Assembly: GCA_029983695.1 (NCBI GenBank)
Contig: JASBZB010000008.1
Coordinates: 62,001 to 126,000 of the forward strand
From: Lutispora sp003527145
GTDB lineage: Bacteria; Bacillota; Clostridia; Lutisporales; Lutisporaceae
Reading direction: 5' to 3'
Length of the DNA stretch: 64,000 nt
The position numbers were made by a program, and so were the translations under genes. Below are positions 1-7,962 of the stretch, piece after piece; the stretch's first letter is position 1, and every line of letters begins with the position of its first letter. Under the pieces are notes generated by a model that was not told the origin of the DNA, did no database searches, and was given only the letters and a program-made list of their open reading frames with translations.

Positions 1-6
1 GGTATA

Positions 7-1104
7 TTGAGCGGACTAGAGAAAATGAAAAATAATAACATAGAAGAACGAGGGGTTAGTGGAAACACAGTATTAGATATAGTTGATTCAAAGGAGATAC
101 AACCATTTAACTATTCAACTGTTGATGAGGACACAGCATGCTTTTTACAGGACAAGGCTAATCGCATTATAGAAATAAGAATAAAATCGGTTATGGCCTT
201 AGGTAAAGAATTTAAGGAAGCCCAGGAAAGGCTCGCAAGTCATGATAAAAATAAAGGAACATTTCAAGCTTGGGTAAAGTCCTTAGGCTTCGATCCAAAG
301 ACGGCATATAATTATATTAACGGTTTTATGTATGTTATGGAAAATTTCCATAACATCGAAGACGCTGAAAAAATGCAACCGTCACTTTTATTTGCTATCT
401 CAAAGCCGTCTGCTCCCAAGGAACTACAGGAAGCTGCCATAGCCGGAGATATTACTACACACAAGCAATATAAGGAACTTGAAGAAAAGTTAAAAGAAGC
501 ACAGAAGGAAGCCTTAGAGGCAAAAGCCAAGGCCGAAACGGAGCGTAATGCATGGCAAAGAATCAATGAAAGCTATAACAGGCTGGAAAAGAAAAATCAT
601 GAACACTACGAGAAAGCCAGGGAGCTTGAAAAGGAATTGAAGGCGGCTAAGGAACAGTTACTTGAAGCTCAATCCTCCGGAGATAGCGAGGAAGTAGAAA
701 GATTAAAACAGCTGCTCCAGGATACAGAAAACGAGCTGGAGGATTCAAAGAAGAAAGTAGAAGAGTTGGAACTGGAATCCGAATCAGGCAGCGGTGATAG
801 CAGCAATAAAATTGTGACAGCTGTAGTGGATAAAATACCTGATGAGGTCATGGAGGAGTTGGCTGAACTCAGAAGCCGAAGCGAATTGATTGAAGCATCT
901 GTAGAAGTAAAAATATTAGTAAAGGAATTGAATAACAATATTTTGAGCTTGGGTAAGAAGCTGTCAACCGTAGAATATAAGGATATGGTTACTATAACGA
1001 AATATAGGTCTTATATAGAGCCTATAAAGGAGAGCATGATGCTTCTGAAGAAGGTTTCACTTGAAAATCTGGAAATAGATCTATTCGACTTTATAAAAGA
1101 TTAG
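7..1104 (+). CDS. DUF3102-like coiled-coil protein of an integrated element
   Basis: About the first 150 residues resemble the DUF3102 family of phage and plasmid proteins: an N-terminal helix with ALGKEFKEAQERL followed by an 'F..WV..LGF..KTAYNYI' segment. A long charged coiled coil follows (about residues 155-260, rich in Glu/Lys/Ala heptads), then a mostly helical C-terminus. The family has no settled biochemical function; members sit in prophages and conjugative elements. The frame is open to the window edge. The start given is a TTG; an ATG at 25 is an alternative with a poor ribosome site, and the true start may lie outside the window. It is the first of three genes that belong to the element ending at about 2830. 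Family call is by eye and moderately secure. Confidence 0.6.
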   Translation: MSGLEKMKNNNIEERGVSGNTVLDIVDSKEIQPFNYSTVDEDTACFLQDKANRIIEIRIKSVMALGKEFKEAQERLASHDKNKGTFQAWVKSLGFDPKTAYNYINGFMYVMENFHNIEDAEKMQPSLLFAISKPSAPKELQEAAIAGDITTHKQYKELEEKLKEAQKEALEAKAKAETERNAWQRINESYNRLEKKNHEHYEKARELEKELKAAKEQLLEAQSSGDSEEVERLKQLLQDTENELEDSKKKVEELELESESGSGDSSNKIVTAVVDKIPDEVMEELAELRSRSELIEASVEVKILVKELNNNILSLGKKLSTVEYKDMVTITKYRSYIEPIKESMMLLKKVSLENLEIDLFDFIKD

Positions 1105-1195
1105 AAAGCCTAGTCTTTTTTTATTGCCTTTATTGTAATAGTACAAAGTTAGCATGGCATAGGAATAATTGAAATGTTTATAAGGGGGTAATGTC

Positions 1196-1327
1196 ATGAA
1201 TAAGCAGACTCAGACTATTAAAGTGAGTAGAGTATTTACAAAGAAATTTACATTAGAAGAATTGTTGAAAGAAATAATCCTAAGCAAATTAAAGGCTTCC
1301 ATGGCAGCTACTACAGTGCAAAAGTAG
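1196..1327 (+). CDS. 43-residue small protein preceding the serine recombinase
   Basis: A short frame starts with ATG eight bases after AAGGGGG, a strong ribosome site, and ends seven bases before the recombinase ATG. It encodes MNKQTQTIKVSRVFTKKF and then an amphipathic stretch TLEELLKEIILSKLK. The recombinase itself has no visible ribosome site, so this small gene probably provides translational coupling. I do not recognise a named family. Small basic proteins directly before large serine recombinases occur in other Clostridial elements, and some such neighbours are directionality factors, but that role is only a guess here. Confidence 0.55.
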   Translation: MNKQTQTIKVSRVFTKKFTLEELLKEIILSKLKASMAATTVQK

Positions 1328-1333
1328 TTTTAT

Positions 1334-2815
1334 ATGAGAGCTGCAATTTATATCAGGGTTTCTTCAATAAATGAGTCTCAAGATACATCGATAGAAAACC
1401 AGGAAGCAATGCTTAGGAAAGAAGTAGAAAGCAGAAATTGGACATTAAGCGAAGAAAATATATACATTGAAAGAGAAACAGGAACCTCTTTTTCCAGAAA
1501 TGAAATGGAGAGATTACTGGAGGATGCTAAACTGAAAAAATTTGATGTCGTGCTAACTAAGTCTATTTCTCGATTTGGCAGAAATCAGAGAGAGTTGCTT
1601 GAAGCCATAGAGATACTTGATGAAAATGATATTAGGTTTATTGAATTTGAGAAAAACATAGACACAGGAAAGGATAGATCCCTTTTAGGTTTATATGCTT
1701 GGCTAGCTGAAAATGAAAGCCGACAAAAAAGTGAGAGCATTAAACTGACTATCAGAAAGAAGCAAGAGAGGGGAGAATTTATTGGGGGAAGACCTCCTTA
1801 CGGATATATAAGAGATCCCCAGAACAAAAATAAGCTGATTATCGCCGGCGATGAAACCACAGAGACAGTCAAAAGAATCTATGAATTATATATCCAGGGA
1901 TATGGTTATAAAGCCATAGCCGGTATTCTGACGGATGATAAAATACCTCCTCCCAGAGCAGATATGTATAATAGGAAAAGCAATGATGCATGGAATTTTT
2001 ACACGGTCAGGACTATACTAAGCAGCCAATATTATATAGGGAATATGGAGCAATATAAGAAAGAAAATATTGCATTCAAAAAGAAGAGGAAGAAGATTAA
2101 TAGGGATGATTGGATCATTGTTGAGAATACGCATGAACCAATTATATCTAAAAAGGACTTTTATCTGGTGCAGGAGATAATGGAAAAAAGGTCAGGAACA
2201 TATAGAAGAAAGGGCAGTATTCATCTATTCACCGGCTTTTTAAAATGCGGAGAGTGTGGGAGCAATCTTCAATATATGAAGGGAACATATATCTGCAGAT
2301 TATATACAAATGCCGGAGTCAAATATTGCAGTAGGCATGCGATTAAGGAAACAGAACTGGAGGAAATAGTCAAGCAGGATATAAAGGATCTGTCCCAGGA
2401 TAAAATCAAAAGGCGGCAGTTGTTTGAGGAAGCTAAAAAAACTCTATATCATAACAATACAGATACAAAGAAGCTTCTGGATGAGACTGTTAAAGAGAAA
2501 AAAAAGATAGAAAAGCAATTGCTCAGCACATATGAAGATAGGCTGGAAGGGGTTATATCAGTAGAACAATATACTTTATTTAGTAAAAACTTTGATGAAA
2601 GGAAGCTGGTACTGGATAAAAAAATAAAGGAACTGGAGGAAATCAGCCTCCGGGAGAATGCCTTTCAGGATAACTTTAAAGAACTTATGCACGAAATAGA
2701 TCGCATATCAAAGTTTGAATCAATAGATAGAAGTATATTAGAAAAGCTTATAGTCAATATCATTGTTCATGAGATAGAAGGGGAAAAATCTGTAGAGATA
2801 GTATATAAGTTTTAA
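1334..2815 (+). CDS. Large serine recombinase (site-specific integrase)
   Basis: This is a large serine recombinase that would integrate and excise the element. Order: N-terminal resolvase domain with AIYIRVSS (Ser10 or Ser11 is the nucleophile; alignment to the family favours Ser10), the usual 'SIENQ' and 'SRFGRN' segments and the Arg-rich 'ENESRQKSESIK' helix. A recombinase domain with 'GGRPPYGY' begins near residue 151, then a zinc ribbon with 'CGECGSNL...C...C' near residues 307-338, then a coiled coil (about 375-450). At 493 residues it is in the usual size range. The gene reads towards the broken deacetylase gene and stops about 20 bp from it, the normal position of an integrase next to its attachment site. 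All expected domains are present and no frameshift is seen. Confidence 0.95.
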   Translation: MRAAIYIRVSSINESQDTSIENQEAMLRKEVESRNWTLSEENIYIERETGTSFSRNEMERLLEDAKLKKFDVVLTKSISRFGRNQRELLEAIEILDENDIRFIEFEKNIDTGKDRSLLGLYAWLAENESRQKSESIKLTIRKKQERGEFIGGRPPYGYIRDPQNKNKLIIAGDETTETVKRIYELYIQGYGYKAIAGILTDDKIPPPRADMYNRKSNDAWNFYTVRTILSSQYYIGNMEQYKKENIAFKKKRKKINRDDWIIVENTHEPIISKKDFYLVQEIMEKRSGTYRRKGSIHLFTGFLKCGECGSNLQYMKGTYICRLYTNAGVKYCSRHAIKETELEEIVKQDIKDLSQDKIKRRQLFEEAKKTLYHNNTDTKKLLDETVKEKKKIEKQLLSTYEDRLEGVISVEQYTLFSKNFDERKLVLDKKIKELEEISLRENAFQDNFKELMHEIDRISKFESIDRSILEKLIVNIIVHEIEGEKSVEIVYKF

Positions 2816-2840
2816 TAATATAAGTGAAGTATAGCCGCCA
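2816..2840 (+). other. Predicted attachment-site junction (element end inside a deacetylase gene)
   Basis: Between the recombinase stop and the codons for PPFGDY the deacetylase frame meets TAG at 2832-2834. Downstream of it the frame reads PPFGDYSNRL, the conserved third motif of NodB-type deacetylases; upstream the homology stops. The crossover core should therefore lie within about 2825-2840. The matching left end is outside the window, so the core sequence cannot be fixed here. Confidence 0.6.
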
Positions 2841-3164
2841 TTTGGTGATTATAGCAATAGACTTATGAGAGTTTCCAAAGACTTAGGCTATTATGTGATA
2901 CAATGGGATGTTGATTCGCTGGATTATAAAGATTATGGTACCGATGCGATAGTCGACAGGGTGATATCGAAAGTAAAAAATGGCTCCATAGTGTTGTTCC
3001 ATAATAACGCAACCTATACTAAGGAAGCACTGCCAATAATACTGGATAAACTTCAAAAAATGGGCTATGAAGTTGTACCTATATCACAACTGATATATAA
3101 AGATAATTATTATATTGATCATACAGGAAAGCAAATAAAGCTTAAGGAAAGTGTAAATCAATAA
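2835..3164 (+). pseudogene. 3' fragment of a polysaccharide deacetylase interrupted by the element
   Basis: The frame codes for the C-terminal half of a NodB-fold polysaccharide deacetylase (carbohydrate esterase 4). It starts with PPFGDYSNRLM, the conserved RPPFG motif, continues with 'GYYVIQWDVDSLDYKD', and has the C-terminal 'GSIVLFHNN' motif with the expected His and the 'LPIILDKLQKMGYEVVPISQL' ending typical of PdaA/PdaB-like spore and cell-wall deacetylases. The N-terminal half with the metal-binding Asp and His motifs is absent and presumably lies on the other side of the element. ATG at 2865 is inside the domain and has no ribosome site, so it is not a real start. Excision of the element could restore the full gene. 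Confidence 0.85.
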
Positions 3165-3215
3165 GGATGGATTAATATAATGTACAAAGGGCAAATATTT
3201 GGGGGAGTGGTAACA

Positions 3216-3410
3216 ATGAGCAAGAGTGATCTGATAAAGACTGTAAAAAAGGCGATTATTTTAGCCGATGCATTAGAAAATGCAGTGAAAATATCTCATG
3301 CTATTGATGATTTGTCTGAAGGAATAGAAGAAATTGAGAAAAGCTTGCGTTTATCCAAGAAGAATTATTCCACCAAAGAATATTTAAGGATTGACAAAAA
3401 TAAGAAGTGA
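3216..3410 (+). CDS. Hypothetical 64-residue protein
   Basis: The ATG at 3216 sits eight bases after GGGGGAG, a strong ribosome site; an upstream in-frame ATG at 3180 lacks one. The protein is mostly helical: a first half with alternating hydrophobic residues (LIKTVKKAIILADALENAV) and a Lys-rich tail. There is no signal peptide or membrane segment. It follows the deacetylase fragment by about 50 bp on the same strand. I do not recognise the family; it may be a small conserved Clostridial protein transcribed with the deacetylase gene. Confidence 0.55.
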   Translation: MSKSDLIKTVKKAIILADALENAVKISHAIDDLSEGIEEIEKSLRLSKKNYSTKEYLRIDKNKK

Positions 3411-3547
3411 TATCATAAAAATGAAAAGCAAATGATGCTTGCTTTCTTAATGCTATAATTAAACTAATAAATACTAAGCCATGAGAAATACATAAAAATA
3501 TATTATAAGTTAACCATATATATACTATGGATATGGGAGATGATAAT

Positions 3548-4897
3548 ATGTTTGGTTACTTGGGACACCGGCTTGGAAATAAGGGAATGACATCTGATCC
3601 AATTAAGATAGCTCCGGGTATGGTTTACATTGATCTGGATTCAAAAAGCAGGAGGGGCATTTATAATGCAAACAAGAAGGGGGCTTCACTTATAATATCA
3701 AACAAGAATGTTTCGAATCCATCTATACCGATTGTTCAAGTAAAAGATATCGAGGAGACATACCTTACTCTATTGAATCTCTTATATGAAAGACCTATTG
3801 ATAAGGTGAGTATTGTTGCAGTTTATGGAGGCAGCAAAGGCCAGCTTGTAGTGAGGCTTTTGGATGAAATTTTTGCAAATCATTTTTCAAAGCCTAATGA
3901 AAGAAAAGAATTAAAGGATTTTGCTTATGCCTTAGTATCAGAAAAATTCAATTCAATAGCTGAAAAATTTTTTTATTATGTGCTTTTATGTCTTTCAAAC
4001 GATATGACCACAATACCCTTTAGCTACAGTGATGAATTAAAAAGGTTTCAGTCTCTGCTAAGACCTAGGTATGATTGCTATATATTGATAGATGAAAGCC
4101 CTATAAAAAACAAGGGAATGTATTGCTTTACCCCCGGCAAACCCTTGTTTATAAACATCGATGACCCACATATTTTAAAAGCCATCGATGGGGAATTTGA
4201 GAATATAGCTATTACATATGGATTGAATAAAAAAGCGGCTGTTACTGCTACCAGCATTGAGTATGGTGAAATTACAAAGTTTAATTACTGTCTGCAAAGA
4301 ACATTTTATAGTAAATCCGGCTCGATTATTGAGCCATTTGAAGTGCCAATTTCTATAAAAGGTTTGGGCATCGGCAAAGTATATTCGGCGTTATCTGCAA
4401 TAAGCTGTGCTTTATACTATGATATAGATATGGAATGTGTTAAAGAAACCTTATATCAATTTGATGATAAAGGCAGAGATTTTTCCATAATCAAATATGA
4501 TAACTTCATCCTTATTGACAGCTATTGTTTGACCGAGAGGGATTATAGAGAAGCATTTGAAATGCTCCAAATGTTGGATTATAGAAGCTTATATGTAATT
4601 ATTCCGGATTTTTCATCATATCTTAAAGAATTTAATCAGCTTTTAGTAGATTTGATTAATGAATGGAACCTGAGCCTGGATATTAAAGAATTATACATTT
4701 TATGCGGAGAGAAGCAAGAGGTACAGGATAAAAATCTTGGAATATTTAAGAATGTGAAGGTCAGATATTTTGATCAATTGTCAAAAGCTATAGGGTGTTC
4801 TATAAAATATTTATCTGATAAAGACGTTCTTTTAATACTTGGAGGTGATGAAATGAATTCATCTCAAAGCATCATTGAATTGATGTCAGCAAAATAA
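3548..4897 (+). CDS. Mur-ligase-like protein with degenerate nucleotide-binding loop
   Basis: Overall architecture follows the MurE/MurF type. An N-terminal domain has 'IAPGMVYIDL' and 'GASLIISNKN...IPIVQVKDIEETYLTLLNLLYERP', a central domain has 'FINIDDPHIL' and 'AITYGLNKKA', and the following 'KGLGIGKVYSALSAISCALYY' segment resembles the G-F-N-xxNALAA region. The P-loop GTNGKTT of true Mur ligases is replaced by YGGSKGQL near residues 93-100, so ATP binding in the usual way is unlikely. Start: ATG 3548 follows GGGAG with eight bases; an in-frame ATG at 3527 would place that site inside the gene. It may be a catalytically inactive relative with a cell-wall or regulatory role; substrate unknown. 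About 100 bp upstream of the SSB-like gene. Confidence 0.65.
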   Translation: MFGYLGHRLGNKGMTSDPIKIAPGMVYIDLDSKSRRGIYNANKKGASLIISNKNVSNPSIPIVQVKDIEETYLTLLNLLYERPIDKVSIVAVYGGSKGQLVVRLLDEIFANHFSKPNERKELKDFAYALVSEKFNSIAEKFFYYVLLCLSNDMTTIPFSYSDELKRFQSLLRPRYDCYILIDESPIKNKGMYCFTPGKPLFINIDDPHILKAIDGEFENIAITYGLNKKAAVTATSIEYGEITKFNYCLQRTFYSKSGSIIEPFEVPISIKGLGIGKVYSALSAISCALYYDIDMECVKETLYQFDDKGRDFSIIKYDNFILIDSYCLTERDYREAFEMLQMLDYRSLYVIIPDFSSYLKEFNQLLVDLINEWNLSLDIKELYILCGEKQEVQDKNLGIFKNVKVRYFDQLSKAIGCSIKYLSDKDVLLILGGDEMNSSQSIIELMSAK

Positions 4898-5004
4898 ATA
4901 TTTTATGTAATAAGAAATATATTCATAATATTTTAGGTGTGTGAATAATAATAGTGTAGATTATATTCGAAGAACACAAGAGCAAGGAAGGAGTGGGGGT
5001 CAAA

Positions 5005-5685
5005 ATGGTTGATAAAGTTATATCCAATAATGTTGTTACAATTGTCGGGATTGTGAAAGAGAAACCGACATACAGCCATGAAATGTTTGGTGAGGATTTT
5101 TACAGTGTAAATTTGATTGTGCCTAGACTCAGTGATGTATCAGATGAATTGCCGGTTACGATATCTGAAAGGCTGATAATAGGTATGAATATCGAACAAG
5201 GCATCCAAATTATAGTAGAGGGTCAACTCAGGTCTTATAATAAGTTTATTGATGGAAACAATAAATTGATATTAACAATATTTGCGAGGAGTATAAGCCT
5301 ATCGGATGAGGAGATAAAAAATCCAAATCAGATTTTCCTTGATGGTTACATATGTAAAAAACCTATCTATAGAACCACCCCCTTTGGAAGGGAAATAACT
5401 GATATGCTTATAGCAGTAAACCGCCCTTATAACAAATCCGATTATATTCCAAGCATAGCATGGGGCAGAAATGCAAGATACTCAGAGAAGCTTCAAGTCG
5501 GTGACAGGATAAGAGTATGGGGAAGGATACAAAGCAGAGAGTATCAAAAGAAGATTGCCGAAGAGGAAGTAGTGACAAGGACAGCCTATGAAGTGTCAAT
5601 CTCTAAAATGGAGATAGTGGATAAAAATACATCTGAGATTAAATATTCTGATTCTGACACAAATTGCGACGAAATTGACGAATAG
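5005..5685 (+). CDS. Single-stranded-DNA-binding-like protein with two OB folds
   Basis: Two OB-fold units lie in tandem. The first (about residues 8-100) reads 'NNVVTIVGIVKEKP' and 'ERLIIGMNIEQGIQIIVEGQLRSY', the second (about 108-205) 'NQIFLDGYICKKPIYRTTPFGREITDMLIAVNR' split by loops, then 'IAWGRNARYSEKLQVGDRIRVWGRIQSREY', close to the standard SSB pattern. There is an acidic tail (SDSDTNCDEIDE), shorter than the canonical SSB tail and lacking its terminal DDDIPF signature. Ordinary SSB has one OB fold per chain, so this is probably an accessory SSB-like protein found in Clostridia rather than the housekeeping one. Start chosen at ATG 5005 after AGGAAGGAG; GTG 4993 is inside that site. Confidence 0.75.
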   Translation: MVDKVISNNVVTIVGIVKEKPTYSHEMFGEDFYSVNLIVPRLSDVSDELPVTISERLIIGMNIEQGIQIIVEGQLRSYNKFIDGNNKLILTIFARSISLSDEEIKNPNQIFLDGYICKKPIYRTTPFGREITDMLIAVNRPYNKSDYIPSIAWGRNARYSEKLQVGDRIRVWGRIQSREYQKKIAEEEVVTRTAYEVSISKMEIVDKNTSEIKYSDSDTNCDEIDE

Positions 5686-5687
5686 TT

Positions 5688-5712
5688 AAAAGGAACTTCA
5701 AGTTCCTTTTTT
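5688..5712 (+). terminator. Rho-independent terminator after the SSB-like gene
   Basis: Stem AAAAGGAACT / AGTTCCTTTT with a TCA loop and a run of T, three bases after the stop codon. Confidence 0.85.
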
Positions 5713-5761
5713 ACATTTATAGGGAATTATCTGACCATGCCGGTCTTGTTTTATGCATAGA

Positions 5762-5790
5762 TTGCATTTAGCTATTGTTGCTGCTATAAA
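5762..5790 (+). promoter_or_regulatory. Predicted sigma-A promoter for the YitT-family gene
   Basis: TTGCAT and TATAAA are separated by 17 bp, about 60 bp before the start codon. By eye only. Confidence 0.5.
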
Positions 5791-5848
5791 ATGTATATAT
5801 AATGATATATAAGATAGCAATAATATGTATAGATTTGGAGGTACATAA

Positions 5849-6721
5849 ATGAATTATATAGATAGACTATACAGCAGTAAGTTTAAATACCCGATAATGA
5901 TGGTGCTTATACTTTTAGGGGGAGCCATAAGCGGCTTCTCATTCAACGCTTTTATAATGCCGCATAAATTATTGAGCGGCGGAGTAAGCGGTATAGCGTT
6001 AATAATAAATTACTTAACCGGTATAAGCCCGGGATTGCTTATATTTGCTATTAATATACCTGTATTTCTTCTTGGATATAAATTTGTTGACAAGGAATTT
6101 ATTATACTCAGTCTAATTGGGATGTCCTCATTTTCATTCTTCATAGATGCATTCAGTTTTCTAAGAGGTATGCATATTATTGATGATATAATGCTGTCCA
6201 GCATATATGGGGGAATACTGAATGGAATTGGCATGGGTATCGTATTTAGGAACAGGGCTTCCCAAGGAGGAATAGACATAATAGCTGTAATAATAAAAAA
6301 ACATATGTCCATAAATATTGGAAGCACTTCTCTAACAATCAACTTTATTATAGTGACCATAGCTTCTTTTATATATGGGCTAAAGCCGGCGCTGTATACA
6401 CTCATAACTATGTATATAGCTTCTCAGGTTCTTGATAAAGTGCAGCAGGGTTTTGATATAAGGAAACAAGTCATGATTATTTCTGATAAGGAAGATGAGG
6501 TTGTCAAAGAAATAATAAAGAGGCTTCATAGAGGTGTGACTTACCTGGATGGAGAAGGGGCCTTTACGGGAAACAAGAAGAGAGTGATATATTGTATTGT
6601 TACACTCAATCAGCTTGCCAAGCTGAAACAAATAGTAAGGGAAATCGATTCAAAAGCTTTTATGGCGGTCAGCAATACTGCAGAAGTATTAGGAAGAGGA
6701 TTCAGTAAAAGGGGAGTCTAA
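5849..6721 (+). CDS. YitT/DUF2179-family membrane protein
   Basis: The N-terminal 190 residues form about five membrane helices with the YitT-family signatures 'GGAISGFSFNAFIMPHKLLSGGVSGIALI' (in parts) and 'FRNRASQGGIDIIAVI'. The cytoplasmic C-terminus (about 200-290) is the DUF2179 domain with 'HRGVTYLDGEGAFTGNKKRVIYCIV' split over a short loop and 'ISKAF..VSNTAEVLG'-like ending. Length is typical. ATG follows GGAGG with seven bases. Members are conserved in Firmicutes but their transported substrate is not established. Single-gene unit between its own promoter and a terminator shared with convergent lysC. Confidence 0.9.
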   Translation: MNYIDRLYSSKFKYPIMMVLILLGGAISGFSFNAFIMPHKLLSGGVSGIALIINYLTGISPGLLIFAINIPVFLLGYKFVDKEFIILSLIGMSSFSFFIDAFSFLRGMHIIDDIMLSSIYGGILNGIGMGIVFRNRASQGGIDIIAVIIKKHMSINIGSTSLTINFIIVTIASFIYGLKPALYTLITMYIASQVLDKVQQGFDIRKQVMIISDKEDEVVKEIIKRLHRGVTYLDGEGAFTGNKKRVIYCIVTLNQLAKLKQIVREIDSKAFMAVSNTAEVLGRGFSKRGV

Positions 6722-6746
6722 AAAACGGCGTAAACGCCGTTTTTTT
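6721..6746. terminator. Bidirectional terminator between yitT-like gene and lysC
   Basis: AAAAACGGCG - TAAA - CGCCGTTTTTTT forms a perfect hairpin with A-run and T-run flanks, so it can end transcription from both convergent genes; it touches both stop codons. Confidence 0.9.
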
Positions 6747-7950
6747 ATAAATTATATTCTCGTGCAACTGCTTCTATGGCTTTTTGCTGATCTTCAGGGT
6801 TTATTACATATGATATTTTTATCTCTGAAGTAGTAATAATATGCACTGATATATCATTTTCAGCCAGAATATTAAACATTTTTGAAGCTACACCTGATTG
6901 ACTTTTCATTCCTATACCTATCACTGTAAGTTTAGATATATTATCAAATGTATCATAGCTGAAAGTAAATATTTTTTCTTTATACTGTTCAAGAATATTA
7001 ATCGCTTGTGGCAGATCTATTTTTGGAAGCGTAAATGAAATGCTGACAAGCTTATTGATTGGAGTTGTCTGGCTTATCATATCTATATTTATATCTAATT
7101 CTGCTATCTTAGCGAAAATATCTGCAATAATTTTTATATCATGCGGTACTCCGTTTAAAGTGATCATTGATTCGCTATTGTCTACAGCAAGACCTGTAAT
7201 TGCTGTTTTCTCCATCGTTTCATCCAACTCCTTAATTATTGTTCCTTTAATATCTCCTGTATTTAAGGCTACTGTTAGAGGTACATTGTATATCTCAGCC
7301 AGCTCGATAGAGCGGGTGTGCAATACTCCGGCACCAGAACTGGCCAGCTCCAACATCTCATCATAGCTTATGGATTCCAGTTTTCGGGCTGAGGGGTACA
7401 ATCTTGGATCAACGGTATATACACCATCCACATCGGTATATATTTCGCAGGGGCATTCAAGCTTAGCCGCGATTGCCACAGCAGTCGTGTCAGAACCGCC
7501 TCTTCCCAAGGTAGTTATTTCATTTTTTTCATTTACTCCTTGAAAACCCGCCACTATTATTACCTTCCCCTTATTGATTTCACTTAGAATAACCTCTTTA
7601 TCGATCTCGGATATTCTAGATTTAGTATGATATCCTTCTGTTTTTATTCCTAATTGAGGCCCAGTGTAAGATACCGCCGCAATTCCAATATCATTAAGTG
7701 CAATAGAGAGGAGTGATATTGAGACCTGTTCTCCAGTTGACATAAGAACATCCATTTCTCTCTTTTTGGGTTTGCTGCTGACTTGATGTGCCATATCTAT
7801 GAGATAATCTGTGGTTTTTCCCATTGCCGATACCACTACTACCAAATCAAATCCTTTTTTCCTGCATTCGCTGATCCTTTTTGCTACATTTCTTATCTTT
7901 TCAATGCTTTCTATTGAACTGCCACCGTATTTTTGTATTATTATCGGCAT
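6745..7950 (-). CDS. lysC: Aspartate kinase, monofunctional
   Basis: Phosphorylates L-aspartate, the first step of the lysine/threonine/methionine pathway. The N-terminus has the kinase motif KYGGSS (residues 7-12), the middle has 'TTLGRGGSDTTAVAIA' and 'CEIYTDVDGVYTVDPR', and the last 140 residues carry two ACT domains ('ITGLAVDNSESMITL', 'LTVIGIGMKSQSGVASKMFNIL') for feedback control. There is no homoserine dehydrogenase fusion. Last gene of the asd-dapA-dapB-dapH-lysC operon, 12 bp after dapH. Since the operon is under a lysine riboswitch, this is most likely the lysine-sensitive isozyme. Confidence 0.96.
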   Translation of the reverse strand: MPIIIQKYGGSSIESIEKIRNVAKRISECRKKGFDLVVVVSAMGKTTDYLIDMAHQVSSKPKKREMDVLMSTGEQVSISLLSIALNDIGIAAVSYTGPQLGIKTEGYHTKSRISEIDKEVILSEINKGKVIIVAGFQGVNEKNEITTLGRGGSDTTAVAIAAKLECPCEIYTDVDGVYTVDPRLYPSARKLESISYDEMLELASSGAGVLHTRSIELAEIYNVPLTVALNTGDIKGTIIKELDETMEKTAITGLAVDNSESMITLNGVPHDIKIIADIFAKIAELDINIDMISQTTPINKLVSISFTLPKIDLPQAINILEQYKEKIFTFSYDTFDNISKLTVIGIGMKSQSGVASKMFNILAENDISVHIITTSEIKISYVINPEDQQKAIEAVAREYNL

Positions 7951-7962
7951 TTATATCACAAC

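Noticed and set aside
312..566. Minus-strand frames inside the DUF3102 gene and other genes
   Set aside because: They are antisense shadows of strong coding frames, with no ribosome sites and low-complexity Ser/Leu-rich translations.
1..2830. Complete prophage call
   Set aside because: Only a DUF3102-like gene, a small ORF and a recombinase are visible; no structural phage genes. The type of element cannot be decided from the window.
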